The notes: generated by a model from the letters alone, not told the origin. A stretch of DNA of 64,000 nucleotides from Bradyrhizobium sp. CCBAU 53421 (GCF_015291625.1 NZ_CP030047.1:5084001-5148000), one strand, 5' to 3'; counted from the first letter of the stretch, positions 46,838 to 55,146 are shown. Made by a program: numbers and translations.

Positions 46838-47049
46838 TCAGCACCATATAGCTCGGCTGTCTTGCCCATGACATGCATCGCCTGCGCACACGGACAGCCT
46901 CGCGCTCGAAGCTCAATATCTTGGCGAAGGTTCGGCGCTGGAATGTTTTCGAATTCCTTCCGAAGCTCCTCAACGTGCCGATCGATGATCTCGTCGCACT
47001 CTTTGCGAATCTGAATGATGCGCTCGTCAAGCTGCGTTTTGCTTGCCAT
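46834..47049 (-). CDS. Small helical protein upstream of terminase
   Basis: 71 residues, ATG 47049, ending in a four-base overlap with terL. It is a charged helix (MASKTQLDERIIQIRKECDE, then EELRKEFENIPAPNLRQDIE) with a CPC pair near residue 53. The position immediately before terL is that of many small terminase subunits, but the sequence shows no recognisable DNA-binding fold. A second frame at 46785-47030 is a shadow. Confidence 0.55.
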   Translation of the reverse strand: MASKTQLDERIIQIRKECDEIIDRHVEELRKEFENIPAPNLRQDIELRARGCPCAQAMHVMGKTAELYGAE

Positions 47050-47434
47050 CGGCTTTCAATGCCTCCAATTCCTGTTTTGCGCGGTCGCGATCCCCATGCG
47101 CGCGCCGTAGTTCCTTCGCTCGATCAGTCTCCCGTCGAGACAAGATCAATTGCAGATCGTAGGGAAGCTGATGAAAGCGTTCCTTCTCCTCGTTGGCCCA
47201 GGAGTGCGGTGGTTCGACGGGATGCACCGCAGCAAAGGCCTTCAACGCGACATCGGATCGGCCCGGCGGGGCATAGCCCAGCGCCTGGTGCTGCTCGTCG
47301 ATCGCCGCGACCTCCGCGGACAACAAATCTGGCTTGAGGCCGCCTTGATCGCCGATGAAGGCAGCAACCGTGAGAGGCGCAGCTGGCAAAGGATGGTGCC
47401 CCATCAGCCGACACCAATTCTGAAAGCGTGTCAT
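47027..47434 (-). CDS. Unknown phage-type protein
   Basis: 135 residues. It overlaps the next gene by 23 bases and shares ATGA with the gene upstream. A basic start (MTRFQNWCRLMGHHPLPAAP) with a VAAFIGD segment resembles the N-terminal SAM-like helix of phage integrases, but the rest is a charged helix (RRETDRAKELRRAHGDRDRA) without recombinase motifs. Function unknown. Confidence 0.55.
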   Translation of the reverse strand: MTRFQNWCRLMGHHPLPAAPLTVAAFIGDQGGLKPDLLSAEVAAIDEQHQALGYAPPGRSDVALKAFAAVHPVEPPHSWANEEKERFHQLPYDLQLILSRRETDRAKELRRAHGDRDRAKQELEALKADGKQNAA

Positions 47435-47691
47435 CGATCGTAACGCCTCAACGTCTCATGAATTTGACGAAGCCGGGCAACGTGCTGGCGACGCTCAGCA
47501 CCATCGTGCGCCTCGTCGAGAGAAAGAGGCTGGTCGGCCGCTCCAGCGTCCTCCTGCCCGTACCTGTCGAGCACCAGGGAACGCTTCTCGTGATCGAGGG
47601 AAGCGAACCACTTTTCTTGCGCTTCCGGCGTCGGATCAACACCACGATTGATTCCGGATCGCCTGTTCTGCTCGAAATAGTCGTCGCTCAT
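47431..47691 (-). CDS. Small charged protein
   Basis: 86 residues, ATG 47691, joined to its neighbours by ATGA overlaps at both ends. It is strongly charged (DPTPEAQEKWFASLDHEKRS, VARLRQIHETLRRYDR) and probably helical. No family recognised. Conserved overlaps argue that the gene is real and expressed in the packaging-side operon. Confidence 0.55.
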   Translation of the reverse strand: MSDDYFEQNRRSGINRGVDPTPEAQEKWFASLDHEKRSLVLDRYGQEDAGAADQPLSLDEAHDGAERRQHVARLRQIHETLRRYDR

Positions 47692-48860
47692 CTCTTGTTT
47701 GCCCTCATCGCGGAAAGCAGTGCAAAGGCGTCTTTTTCACTGCCAGACTTGCTCAGCCGTGTGCTCAGGGACGTGATGTCACTTTGCCGCGCCTCACCAG
47801 GAGCGCGAGCAACACCGGGACGCTGAACCGGAGGAAGATCGGGTTTGACGACAGCTTTCGGAGCGTTCCGAACTTGCTCCATCTGGGCTGCGTCAATCAG
47901 GGCGCGCTGCGCCCAAACGGGCAAGCGTGTCTGCGAAAGCGCCGCGAGGTCCTCGTTGGTCGCGCCAAGTCCCTGCAAATACGATCGGACGCCTTCCCCG
48001 GTCGTCCTATCAACGGCGCCATAACGCTGCGCATACGCGCGTTCCTGCTCGGCATTGTATGCACGGACAGCCTGCTGCTCGCGCTGTGCGGCTGCCTGGC
48101 GCTCGTTCTGCGCTGCAGCCATGAGCTGCCCGGTGTCACGATCAAGCTGCTGGATCTGCGCAAACCGCTGCGGGTTCTGCTGCTGGATTGCCGAGAGCAC
48201 GCTAGCCGCATGGTTCGCATCCGTGACGCCGTTCAATTCCGGGATCAGCGCAAAGGTCACCTGCCGGGCAACCGCAAGAGCGCCGTCCAGCTGCTGCGCA
48301 TACGCAGCGCGCACCTGCTCCGCCGCGGCCGTCGATTGCTGGATGTGCTCCGACAACAAGGCGTGCGCCGCTGGATGCTGCTCCAGCCACTGCACAGCCT
48401 GCGCCTGCGGATCGGCCGCCTCTGCTGCAGGATCGGTCGACGGGACATTGTCAGCCTTCGCGCTTTCCGGCGGCTTGTCGAATGCGTCAACACTGTCCAG
48501 CAGTTCAGCGTCGGCAACGGTCTGATCGAGCTCATCCTGATACTCGCGCCAGCCGCTCAGCGCATCTGCGGCGGATTCCACCGTCAGCGAGACCTTGGGC
48601 CCCTCATGCTCCGGATTTTCGAGATCGTCCCGGAAACCGGTTCGATCATCGTTGTAGAGCCCAATTTTCTCAGGCTCGGCTTCCTCATCCCGGCGATTGG
48701 ACAACTCGTCCGCGGCCTGCTGCTCGTTGAGCTCTGCGGTCCCCTCGTCCCTTTTGAGTGGCACCCAGCCAGCATCGTGCTCGAGACCGACGACGCCGGT
48801 CAGCGGTTCAGCCGGCGCAAACTGTCCACTGTCATCGCGCGGAGCTTCAAGATCAGACAT
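47688..48860 (-). CDS. Scaffold-like phage protein
   Basis: 390 residues. The N-terminal part is acidic and low-complexity (MSDLEAPRDDSGQFAPAEPL, then VPLKRDEGTAELNEQQAADE). The middle is a Gln/Ala-rich coiled coil (AAAQNERQAAAQREQQAVRA), and the C-terminus is basic and helical (KSGSEKDAFALLSAMRANKR). This layout matches capsid scaffolding-type proteins of Rhizobiales phages, which normally sit just before the major capsid gene. No capsid gene is present next to it. Its start overlaps the upstream stop as TGATG. Confidence 0.6.
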   Translation of the reverse strand: MSDLEAPRDDSGQFAPAEPLTGVVGLEHDAGWVPLKRDEGTAELNEQQAADELSNRRDEEAEPEKIGLYNDDRTGFRDDLENPEHEGPKVSLTVESAADALSGWREYQDELDQTVADAELLDSVDAFDKPPESAKADNVPSTDPAAEAADPQAQAVQWLEQHPAAHALLSEHIQQSTAAAEQVRAAYAQQLDGALAVARQVTFALIPELNGVTDANHAASVLSAIQQQNPQRFAQIQQLDRDTGQLMAAAQNERQAAAQREQQAVRAYNAEQERAYAQRYGAVDRTTGEGVRSYLQGLGATNEDLAALSQTRLPVWAQRALIDAAQMEQVRNAPKAVVKPDLPPVQRPGVARAPGEARQSDITSLSTRLSKSGSEKDAFALLSAMRANKR

Positions 48861-49183
48861 CAGCGTTTCTTACCGTTGGAGGCCATGATTTCAGGAAGCG
48901 TTGACTTCGCGATTTCATAGGGCGCCTCAACAACCGGCTCTTGCCGCCCCGTTCGGCCTGTGCCGACCACCATCCGCGGCCGAACAGTGGTGATCGCCTC
49001 CGCAGTGGTATCCAGGCCGGATGGATGCCGACCAGGCTTGAGGATCCGGTATCCAAGCAGCGCGATCTCGCGAAAAACCTCTCGGGCTTCAACGCCGTTG
49101 AGCGTGCGGAGCGGCGTGCGTGCCTGGAGATAGTCCAGAAAGCTGCGCCACTCCTCATCCGATTCCAAAAACCGATCGGCCAT
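48860..49183 (-). CDS. Unknown phage-type protein
   Basis: 107 residues, TGATG overlaps at both ends. A folded N-terminal part (DRFLESDEEWRSFLDYLQAR, EVFREIALLGYRILKPG) is followed by a Thr/Arg-rich middle. No membrane segment or known motif. The tight coupling places it between the tail-collar and scaffold-like genes. Confidence 0.55.
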   Translation of the reverse strand: MADRFLESDEEWRSFLDYLQARTPLRTLNGVEAREVFREIALLGYRILKPGRHPSGLDTTAEAITTVRPRMVVGTGRTGRQEPVVEAPYEIAKSTLPEIMASNGKKR

Positions 49184-50157
49184 CAGATGATCCTCAGAAT
49201 GTAGTTGCAGCAGATCGTCGGCTGCGCGAGGCCGAATGCCTCACTTGAACCGCCCTGCGCCGCACCAGTGAAGAATGCAGATGAAGCGGCATATTTTGTC
49301 GTGTCGTAGAGCGCCGGGCCGCTTCCCGCCGGAGTGAAGTTTGTTGCAGTAGCACCCGCTGCCACAGTGATACCCGCCGGCGTGACCGAGCCGGAAGGCG
49401 TGTAGGGCGGCAGGTTAGCGGTTGAGAGCGATCGAGAATCGGAGCCGTTGGCGAGACCCAACTGTGGAACGCCGAAATAGGTGGAAGTCAGGCGACCAGC
49501 CGCAACGCCACCCATGTTGTCAACGCCAGCAGCCACCCGTCCGCGCATGTCCGGCAAATTGAATGTGGTCGAACCATCGCCACCGCCATACGTCGTCCCC
49601 ATCCCAGTAAACAATCCGGCATAGGTCGTGCGCGAGATCGCCTGCCCAACCGGGAATACAAATGAACTATTCGGGGCGGTGGTAAGCCAATAATCCATGC
49701 CCCCGCCAAGCGGAATATTGTACGGATTGCCAAACAGACCCTGCAGATAGAATGCACCGTCCGTGTTGTTGTAGAGAGCGATATATGGCGTCCCCTGGAT
49801 CAGCGTTCCCGCCGGCAGCTCCACGCTCGGCGCCGAACGCAACGGCTTAGCCCCAAGGCCGTCCACATTCAGGGTGCAGGTCCCGGTCTGCGTCGTGTGC
49901 GGAGTAAACGCGATCATCTGTCCTGAAAGGCGGGCCAGGTTGTCAAACTGCTGGTTGGACGTGACCGTGTAGGCGCTCGAAGTGCCCGCCGTGACGATCG
50001 CGCCTGCAATGTCATCCCGCCACTTCGCAGTGCTCGCCATCAGCGCCCGAGCGCTGTCGTTCACAGATGAGGGGGCCTGTCCCTCAGCAAAGTTGATCGT
50101 CGGGTCGAAAGTGGCGTTATTGCCTGCCGTCTGGGACCACCATGCAACGCCGGTCAT
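49183..50157 (-). CDS. Phage tail collar domain protein (tail-fibre-like)
   Basis: 324 residues. The N-terminal part has the FDPTINFAEGQAPSSVNDSA motif found in many Rhizobiales phage tail-tip proteins. The collar domain is clear at about 155-235: FPVGQAISRTTYAGLFTGMG, then GGGDGSTTFNLPDMRGRVAA. The Ser/Thr/Gly-rich C-terminal part ends in CCNYILRII. It probably forms a receptor-binding or collar structure on a virion. The presence of a tail part without other tail genes is odd. Confidence 0.85.
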   Translation of the reverse strand: MTGVAWWSQTAGNNATFDPTINFAEGQAPSSVNDSARALMASTAKWRDDIAGAIVTAGTSSAYTVTSNQQFDNLARLSGQMIAFTPHTTQTGTCTLNVDGLGAKPLRSAPSVELPAGTLIQGTPYIALYNNTDGAFYLQGLFGNPYNIPLGGGMDYWLTTAPNSSFVFPVGQAISRTTYAGLFTGMGTTYGGGDGSTTFNLPDMRGRVAAGVDNMGGVAAGRLTSTYFGVPQLGLANGSDSRSLSTANLPPYTPSGSVTPAGITVAAGATATNFTPAGSGPALYDTTKYAASSAFFTGAAQGGSSEAFGLAQPTICCNYILRII

Positions 50158-50525
50158 GCGTGCTCCTGCGACTTCGCTACCACCGGATAGGTCCGCACCA
50201 CCCGCTCACCATCGACGCGCAGCGGAAGCTGTTTCAGGCGCCAGTGCAGAGCAGGATCAAACGGGATGGAGTCCTCGTTCTCGATAGGAAGCCACACCCC
50301 GCGGTCATCAGCGGTCGGCCGGTAGCTCATCACTGGGTGATCGCCGTGCATCAGCACGTCGCCGTCAACCACCAGCGCATACTGCGTTTCGGCCACCGGG
50401 AAACCATCAGCGGCCAGAGCGGAGTCCGCCAGCGAGCGCATCAGCATGCTCAGGTTCACGCCCCTGCGATCCGCAAGGGACTTCAGAAGATCCTGCCGGC
50501 TGTACTGGAAGCGAACTTCAGCCAT
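50154..50525 (-). CDS. Unknown protein next to the tail-collar gene
   Basis: 123 residues, ATG 50525, four-base overlap with the collar gene. An N-terminal helical part (QYSRQDLLKSLADRRGVNLS) and a beta-rich remainder (YALVVDGDVLMHGDHPVMSY, then WRLKQLPLRVDGERVVRTYP) are visible. It could be a small tail-fibre accessory or chaperone by position; the sequence gives no proof. Confidence 0.55.
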   Translation of the reverse strand: MAEVRFQYSRQDLLKSLADRRGVNLSMLMRSLADSALAADGFPVAETQYALVVDGDVLMHGDHPVMSYRPTADDRGVWLPIENEDSIPFDPALHWRLKQLPLRVDGERVVRTYPVVAKSQEHA

Positions 50526-50670
50526 TGCGGCGGCTCTCGCGCTCGATCTGCCGGGAGATATCGCGGTCTAGTTTGGGCTGCGGTGCAGGCTGGCCGCGGT
50601 TGATGTAGCTCTCGATGTCGCGGTTCTTGTCCTGCGGCGGCTTGGGTTGACGGTTGATACCATCGGTCAT
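50518..50670 (-). CDS. Small basic protein, 50 residues
   Basis: ATG 50670 to TGA at 50518, overlapping the next gene by eight bases. It begins MTDGINRQPKPPQDKNRDIE and is rich in Arg, Asp, Gln and Pro, so it is probably disordered with a helical end (RDISRQIERESRRNG). The overlap and lack of any competing frame make it plausible. Confidence 0.5.
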   Translation of the reverse strand: MTDGINRQPKPPQDKNRDIESYINRGQPAPQPKLDRDISRQIERESRRNG

Positions 50671-50682
50671 GCTGGTTTGCCT

Positions 50683-51074
50683 CTACGTGAGTTCGGTGAC
50701 GGAAAGGGTTGCAGTGCTCGCGGTGACGCCAGCGACCTGCTGGCCGGGCGTGACGATGAACACCATGGGGATCTTGGCCGGCAGATAGGCCTTCACTGCC
50801 TCGGACCAACGTGGTTTGCCGTCGATCCGGCACCGCCGCCCACGGTGACGTATTGCGGCTGGCTACCTGCCGCCAGCGTCGCGTCGCACAGCACGGGCCT
50901 ATGGCTGGTCATGGACCAGTTCCAGCCAGGCGGAACGATAAGATCGCCCACGACACTCGGAACTGCCATCGCAAGCGCCTGCGTGGAATAGGTGCCAACC
51001 AGAGAGGCGGGCCCCAGGTGCTGCCCATTCTGGACGACGCTTAACGGTCGATAGAGCTGGTAGTTCGTGGCCAT
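50683..51074 (-). pseudogene. Phage-type protein split by a -1 frame change
   Basis: The first part starts at ATG 51074, directly after GGAGGAAG, and begins MATNYQLYRPLSVVQNGQHL; in frame it stops at 50793 after AGSTANHVGPRQ. From about 50826 a shift of -1 opens IDGKPRWSEAVKAYLPAKIP and continues MVFIVTPGQQVAGVTAST to TAG at 50683. The second part looks like real beta-strand protein and has no start codon or ribosome site of its own. Either a base was lost or gained near the ggcaccgccgccc run, or ribosomes shift frame there. Confidence 0.55.
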
Positions 51075-51239
51075 CACTTCCTCCAAATCAGATGGAGCAA
51101 GTGTGGAGCGTTCGCGGTGCGACTACAAGACCCCGCGATATTAAATCACATGTTTTATCTGCTATATCAATGCGTTGCAAGAAAATGTAACGTATTCCCT
51201 CACATTTCCCTCAGATGTCGTGATTTGCATCTTCCAGCA

Positions 51240-51635
51240 TCAGCCGTTGACGGGTTGAGCCAGCCGACCGCGCAGATCCTCCTCGATCCAGGCGAACACC
51301 ATTTCAGGATCGAGACCAGTCGCGCAGGCAGCTCGGATCACCTCGACCAGGCGCCGCATGGTGCGCATCTCTTCGCTGTCCAGCGGACCATTTCGCTGCT
51401 CGATCGAGACCGCGATGTCTTTCGGGATGATGCTGAACAGCACCCGCAAGTAAGTGCTCGGATCGTCCTCTCTCACACGGGCCAGGGTCGTCTTGCCATG
51501 CGTCGTCCAGTCCGCCAGCGCATCAGCGCATGCAGCCTCGGAGAACTTGCTGCGGGCTCCCTGTGGCCTCCCGAGGGGGTTTCCTGACTGTCCCGGCTTC
51601 CAGGGTTTCAGTCCACTCTTTGGGTTCTGTTTCAT
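51240..51635 (-). CDS. DUF5681 domain protein
   Basis: 131 residues from ATG 51635. It contains the family signature KPWKPGQSGNPLGRPQGARS near residue 10, then a helical part (DALADWTTHGKTTLARVRED) and a C-terminal AWIEEDLRGRL. Such proteins often sit in phage packaging regions, and some are thought to be DNA-binding small-terminase-like proteins; that role is not established here. A 165-base AT-rich gap with a likely promoter separates it from 51074. Confidence 0.7.
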   Translation of the reverse strand: MKQNPKSGLKPWKPGQSGNPLGRPQGARSKFSEAACADALADWTTHGKTTLARVREDDPSTYLRVLFSIIPKDIAVSIEQRNGPLDSEEMRTMRRLVEVIRAACATGLDPEMVFAWIEEDLRGRLAQPVNG

Positions 51636-51659
51636 CACAGCCAGTTCATCCTCTCCTAA

Positions 51660-51800
51660 ATTCCCTCTGCCACACGTGCCACACCATAGGTTCGGCAAGG
51701 GTTCGGCAGGTTCGGCATTTCCACTGCCACACCACCACCCCCTTAGGGGTGTGGGGTGTGGCGTGGCAAAGTTCTGGCAAGAAAGTGAGGTGTGGCAAAT
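51660..51800. repeat. Iteron-like repeat cluster, possible replication origin
   Basis: Three tandem copies of GGTTCGGCA lie at 51689, 51700 and 51709. TGCCACAC occurs at 51668, 51677 and 51725, and inverted at 51790 (near-match at 51756). A large hairpin, CCACACCACCACCCC against GGGGTGTGGGGTGTGG, spans 51728-51761. The cluster abuts the stop codon of the RepA-like ATPase gene, the setting expected of an element-encoded origin. Confidence 0.5.
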
Positions 51801-53125
51801 CAGTCATCATTGGCCACCTGCACGTACTTCCGCGTCATGCGCTTTTCGTCCAATTCGTCGACCACGATAAGATTTCCCGCGCCGATCCAAATCTTGATCA
51901 GGCCGGTGACCTTGGCCTTGTCCGCCTTGTTCCCATGGAGATCGAGGCCGAGCACTTTGGCAATTGGCCACCCTACCCAGTCCTTCGCCTGAGGATTTTC
52001 CCGCCAGCGGCCGGCGCGAATGGATTGGGCCGCGGCTTCGAAGTCGGCGCCGGAAACGCCGTCCAAGGGGTCGGGCCATTTCCACTTGACCACCACGCCA
52101 ACGCTGTCCCCCTGCGGGGCCAGAGCTGATCCGTTCCCGAGCGAAATGGGAATTATGCGGTACCAGTCCTTCCCTTCGGCGGGAGGCGAGTTGTTGGCCT
52201 TGCCATTTTCGGCCTTGAAATATTCGCGGTGGTTTCCGACCCCGGCCTTTGTCCCCTCCTCCGGGGTCATCTTATTGAGCACCTGGGCGGATCGAACGGC
52301 ATTAAGCAACGACGATGCCCCTCGCCCGTCCTCCACTGTCGCTTCGGCGCCGCCGGTCTTTCTGATGTGGTGGACGAGCTCAACGGCCGAGTTGGTTTCG
52401 TCGGCAATGGCGTTCCAGCGCTTGGCAACCAGATCCATGGCCGGATTGTCGCTCTCGACGATCCGGTGAGAAGACACAAAGGGATCGATGATAACGACAT
52501 CGATCTCGTTGTCCGCGATCGTATCGACCATGCCCCGGACGACGGGCCCCACAATGACGGCGCCGTTCTTCGTGGTCTGCGCTATGACGATTTCCTGCTC
52601 GCGGCCACTGTCGATGAACAGCCAGCCTTCAAGTTCTTCCTTGGCGATCGAATAGTGGAGACAGATTGCGGCGATACGCCGCTCGGTCTCCTCCTTCGGG
52701 TCTTCGCCGTTCCAGTACCAGACCTTGCACCTTTGCGCGGGTGTGATGCCGAGCAATGCCCGACCCGTTGCCAATGCGATCGCCTCCGTCAGCGCCAAGA
52801 TGGATTTCCCGACGCCGCCGGCCGCGAACTTGGCTGCCGTGAACTTTCGCGCCAGATGCCGTCCATACAGGAACTGTCGCTGTGGGATTTGCGCAGGATC
52901 CTGCCAAGCATAAGGCGTTGCCTTAAGCTTTTTTGGCTTCGGTGCCATGCAGGCGGGCTGAGCATCAGGGTGCTCAGTCCACCATGCTCTAATCACTTCC
53001 GGATCGGTGGTGGCCTTGTCGGTCTCCACCAACGGTTCTCCCGTGCGGGCGTTTGCCGGGAGCACAAGGTACCCGTTCGCCGCAGCGTTCAAGGCGTCGT
53101 AGAGGTAAGCCGCGGCTTGCTTCAT
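51800..53125 (-). CDS. RepA-like AAA ATPase with truncated prim-pol N-terminus
   Basis: 441 residues. Residues 10-60 resemble the end of a bifunctional prim-pol domain (NGYLVLPANARTGEPLVETD, then KATTDPEVIRAWWTEHPDA) but lack its catalytic residues. The ATPase domain (about 75-330) has Walker A AAGGVGKSIL, a WYWNGEDPKEETERR segment, Walker B DVVIIDPFVSSH and the sensor-like VELVHHIRKTGG. This matches RepA/KaiC-type replicative helicases of plasmids and phages. It probably unwinds DNA at an element origin; iteron-like repeats lie directly beyond its stop. Confidence 0.8.
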   Translation of the reverse strand: MKQAAAYLYDALNAAANGYLVLPANARTGEPLVETDKATTDPEVIRAWWTEHPDAQPACMAPKPKKLKATPYAWQDPAQIPQRQFLYGRHLARKFTAAKFAAGGVGKSILALTEAIALATGRALLGITPAQRCKVWYWNGEDPKEETERRIAAICLHYSIAKEELEGWLFIDSGREQEIVIAQTTKNGAVIVGPVVRGMVDTIADNEIDVVIIDPFVSSHRIVESDNPAMDLVAKRWNAIADETNSAVELVHHIRKTGGAEATVEDGRGASSLLNAVRSAQVLNKMTPEEGTKAGVGNHREYFKAENGKANNSPPAEGKDWYRIIPISLGNGSALAPQGDSVGVVVKWKWPDPLDGVSGADFEAAAQSIRAGRWRENPQAKDWVGWPIAKVLGLDLHGNKADKAKVTGLIKIWIGAGNLIVVDELDEKRMTRKYVQVANDD

Positions 53126-53649
53126 GCTGCCCCCTTCGCCGGGAACGGCATACAGTAGGTTATCGGCAACTCGCCGGTAAACTCGTCAGCGCCCCGCACC
53201 GCCTCGATGCGCTCACGCCAAGCGTCTTTCTGGTGCGGGAGCGTTTCGATCAACAGGCAGTTCATCCGGTGCTTGACGGCGACGGTGGCCGCTACCCGAT
53301 ACGGAAATGGATCCGGCCCGCTGGTGATGATGACACCGTGTTCGGCCGCCTTTATCGCGGCCTCAAGCGATTCCGCGGGGAATGCCTGCGGTCCCCACGA
53401 AAAATGCATATCATCGCCGATCGAGATTATCCACGGATCGCGCGGCAATTCGAATGGCTTGCAGCCCTGAGGGACAACCAGCAACGAACACGCAAACCGC
53501 GCGGTCGCGTCAAACAACGGAAACAAATGCGACCGGCGAATGTTACGGTCACGTTCGATTGCTGAACGGGCAAGCTCTGGATTTACCAGAGAGCTTTCCG
53601 TTTCGGGGAGGAAGATGGTGCAGCCATCTGCTTCAAAGGTGATCGTCAT
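53122..53649 (-). CDS. Unknown phage-type protein
   Basis: 175 residues, four-base overlaps at both ends. An ACSLLVVPQGCKPFELPRDP segment and a parallel alpha/beta look (RVAATVAVKHRMNCLLIETL, HQKDAWRERIEAVRG) suggest a P-loop-less Rossmann-like or Toprim-like fold, but no catalytic motif can be named. Its place directly upstream of the ATPase suggests a role in DNA replication of the element. Confidence 0.55.
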   Translation of the reverse strand: MTITFEADGCTIFLPETESSLVNPELARSAIERDRNIRRSHLFPLFDATARFACSLLVVPQGCKPFELPRDPWIISIGDDMHFSWGPQAFPAESLEAAIKAAEHGVIITSGPDPFPYRVAATVAVKHRMNCLLIETLPHQKDAWRERIEAVRGADEFTGELPITYCMPFPAKGAA

Positions 53650-53870
53650 GCATCACCTCGCATCAATTCGGGATAGACGAGATCCAGCACGCCCATTTCC
53701 TCCAGTTTCGCGTCAGCCTGCGCTGACGTGATCTTGTCGTTCTTGAGCTGGCGGAAGATGACGCGCGCCTCAGACTGAAGCCATTCCGCACGGCTGGCCA
53801 TGAAGCGCAGGCCGGCGAGTTGGAGCTGTTTCCGGATGTAGGGGTCGGAGACCATAAGGCGATGGTTCAT
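53646..53870 (-). CDS. Small helical protein
   Basis: 74 residues from ATG 53870, overlapping both neighbours by four bases. Helical sequence (YIRKQLQLAGLRFMASRAEW, then VIFRQLKNDKITSAQADAKL) ending LDLVYPELMRGDA. No family recognised; the frame extends upstream only as antisense-like shadow of the RuvC-like gene. Confidence 0.55.
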   Translation of the reverse strand: MNHRLMVSDPYIRKQLQLAGLRFMASRAEWLQSEARVIFRQLKNDKITSAQADAKLEEMGVLDLVYPELMRGDA

Positions 53871-54343
53871 GCCGCACCGCCAATCAAGCGCAGTGTTTCG
53901 GCGCCGTAGCGAGCGATCAGAGCAGCCTCTGCGCGGCCGTGATCCTTCTTTCGTTTGAAGTGATCGCCGCACGCCGGGAACAGGCGCAGCGCGAGCGCGC
54001 GGGCCTCTTCCTTGTCGGCAGACAGCCGCAGGTGGGCTTTCCATTTTGCTGGCGTGACGAGGTGCAGCGGGATTGTCGCTGCTCCGATCACCCCCAAGAC
54101 GACCCCGTAGGCTCGCCCAAACTTGAACGTGCTGGATACGCCCTGCCCAGGCATTGCGTTGACGCGCTCCAGGAAAACTAAATCAGGCGCCATCGCAGCC
54201 ACTCGCTTGGCGAGGTTCACGGCGTCCACATCACCGGCCGCAGTGGGCATGTCTTCCACGGACACCCGTTCGGGGTGGTCGGGAAAGTAGAAGGCGATCG
54301 CCCCTGACGCGCCGGGATCAATTCCGAGAATGCATCGCGTCAT
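53867..54343 (-). CDS. RuvC-like Holliday junction resolvase, phage type
   Basis: 158 residues, the size of RuvC. The RNase H-like fold is visible: D9 in ILGIDPGASGAIAFY, E59 in VFLERVNAMPGQG followed by the STFKFGRAYGVVLG helix, and the C-terminal acidic/His motif KKDHGRAEAALIARYG (D134, H135, E139). It should cut branched DNA during replication or before packaging. The gene is joined by four-base overlaps to both neighbours. Confidence 0.85.
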   Translation of the reverse strand: MTRCILGIDPGASGAIAFYFPDHPERVSVEDMPTAAGDVDAVNLAKRVAAMAPDLVFLERVNAMPGQGVSSTFKFGRAYGVVLGVIGAATIPLHLVTPAKWKAHLRLSADKEEARALALRLFPACGDHFKRKKDHGRAEAALIARYGAETLRLIGGAA

Positions 54344-54606
54344 GCTGCGGTCTCCGGATCGCTGTCGTTCGGAGACTTGCCGGCCAACTCCACGACGTTA
54401 TCGCCACGCGGCAGGTCGGCGAGCCCACTCAAAAGGCCGAGCGGTTCAGTCATCGGTCTGACCGGAGTGGTGATATGCGCGTTGATCCGCAGAGTTGCGG
54501 CATAAAACGCGGCCGATAGCTCGTGCAGGTCGGCAATCAGCTCAACATGCTTGACCGCGTAGTCCGCCAGCGAGCTGATCTGTGATTTTAGTGCTTCGGG
54601 GTTCAT
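54340..54606 (-). CDS. Unknown small protein
   Basis: 88 residues. An N-terminal helix (ALKSQISSLADYAVKHVELI, ADLHELSAAFYAATLRI) is followed by a Pro/Asp-rich tail. Four-base overlaps join it to the RuvC-like gene and to 54603. No family recognised. Confidence 0.5.
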   Translation of the reverse strand: MNPEALKSQISSLADYAVKHVELIADLHELSAAFYAATLRINAHITTPVRPMTEPLGLLSGLADLPRGDNVVELAGKSPNDSDPETAA

Positions 54607-54800
54607 TGCGCCACCTCGCCGTGCAGGAGAGGAGCAAGAACCGATGCCATCGCGAGGCTGATCGCGCAGCGGCGCGTCAGACGGATAGCTTGCAGTTTGT
54701 GGAGGGGTATCTTAGATTCCGAACCGATCGAGCCTGGAAGCAGATCAGAGTTCGGAACCGCCCGCGCTGTCGTCGCGGGCGTTCCAATTTCAACATGCAT
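54603..54800 (-). CDS. Unknown small protein
   Basis: 65 residues from ATG 54800, which sits two bases after the regulator's stop. Sequence starts MHVEIGTPATTARAVPNSDL and ends LAMASVLAPLLHGEVAQ. A longer frame overlaps the AlpA-like gene and is unlikely. Function unknown. Confidence 0.45.
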   Translation of the reverse strand: MHVEIGTPATTARAVPNSDLLPGSIGSESKIPLHKLQAIRLTRRCAISLAMASVLAPLLHGEVAQ

Positions 54801-54801
54801 C

Positions 54802-54993
54802 TTAAGCGGCCTCCGTGGTGGACTGCCGCACGTTCTTGGCAATAAACGCGTCCAAATCCTCATCGCGGTACATCACGCGACGACCTAGCTTCACGAATGA
54901 AGGCCCACAACCGGCGACGCGCCAATGGTTGAGCGTCGATTCCGAGCAGGCGAGACGTTCCGCCGCCGTCTTAGTCGATTGAAGTTTGCTCAT
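54802..54993 (-). CDS. AlpA/excisionase-type winged-helix regulator
   Basis: 63 residues from ATG 54993. It has the helix-turn-helix pattern of the AlpA/Xis family: STKTAAERLACSESTLNHWR, then GPSFVKLGRRVMYRDEDLDA and a short tail. Proteins of this type direct excision or switch on element genes; in P4-like satellites AlpA activates the integrase. It heads the leftward operon and is separated from the integrase pair by a 153-base AT-rich gap that probably holds its promoter. Confidence 0.8.
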   Translation of the reverse strand: MSKLQSTKTAAERLACSESTLNHWRVAGCGPSFVKLGRRVMYRDEDLDAFIAKNVRQSTTEAA

Positions 54994-55146
54994 ATGGTTT
55001 CCCGTAGGTGATGCCGGGAAATCCAACTTGCCCGGCGATGTTTCGCGGGGCTTAAAGTGGCAGAGCGTGGCTGGAAAATCTAGCTAAGTGCTTGAAAAGG
55101 CAGCGATATTAAGTTTGTAGAAATTTCCCCTACTTCGTGTCGCTGT

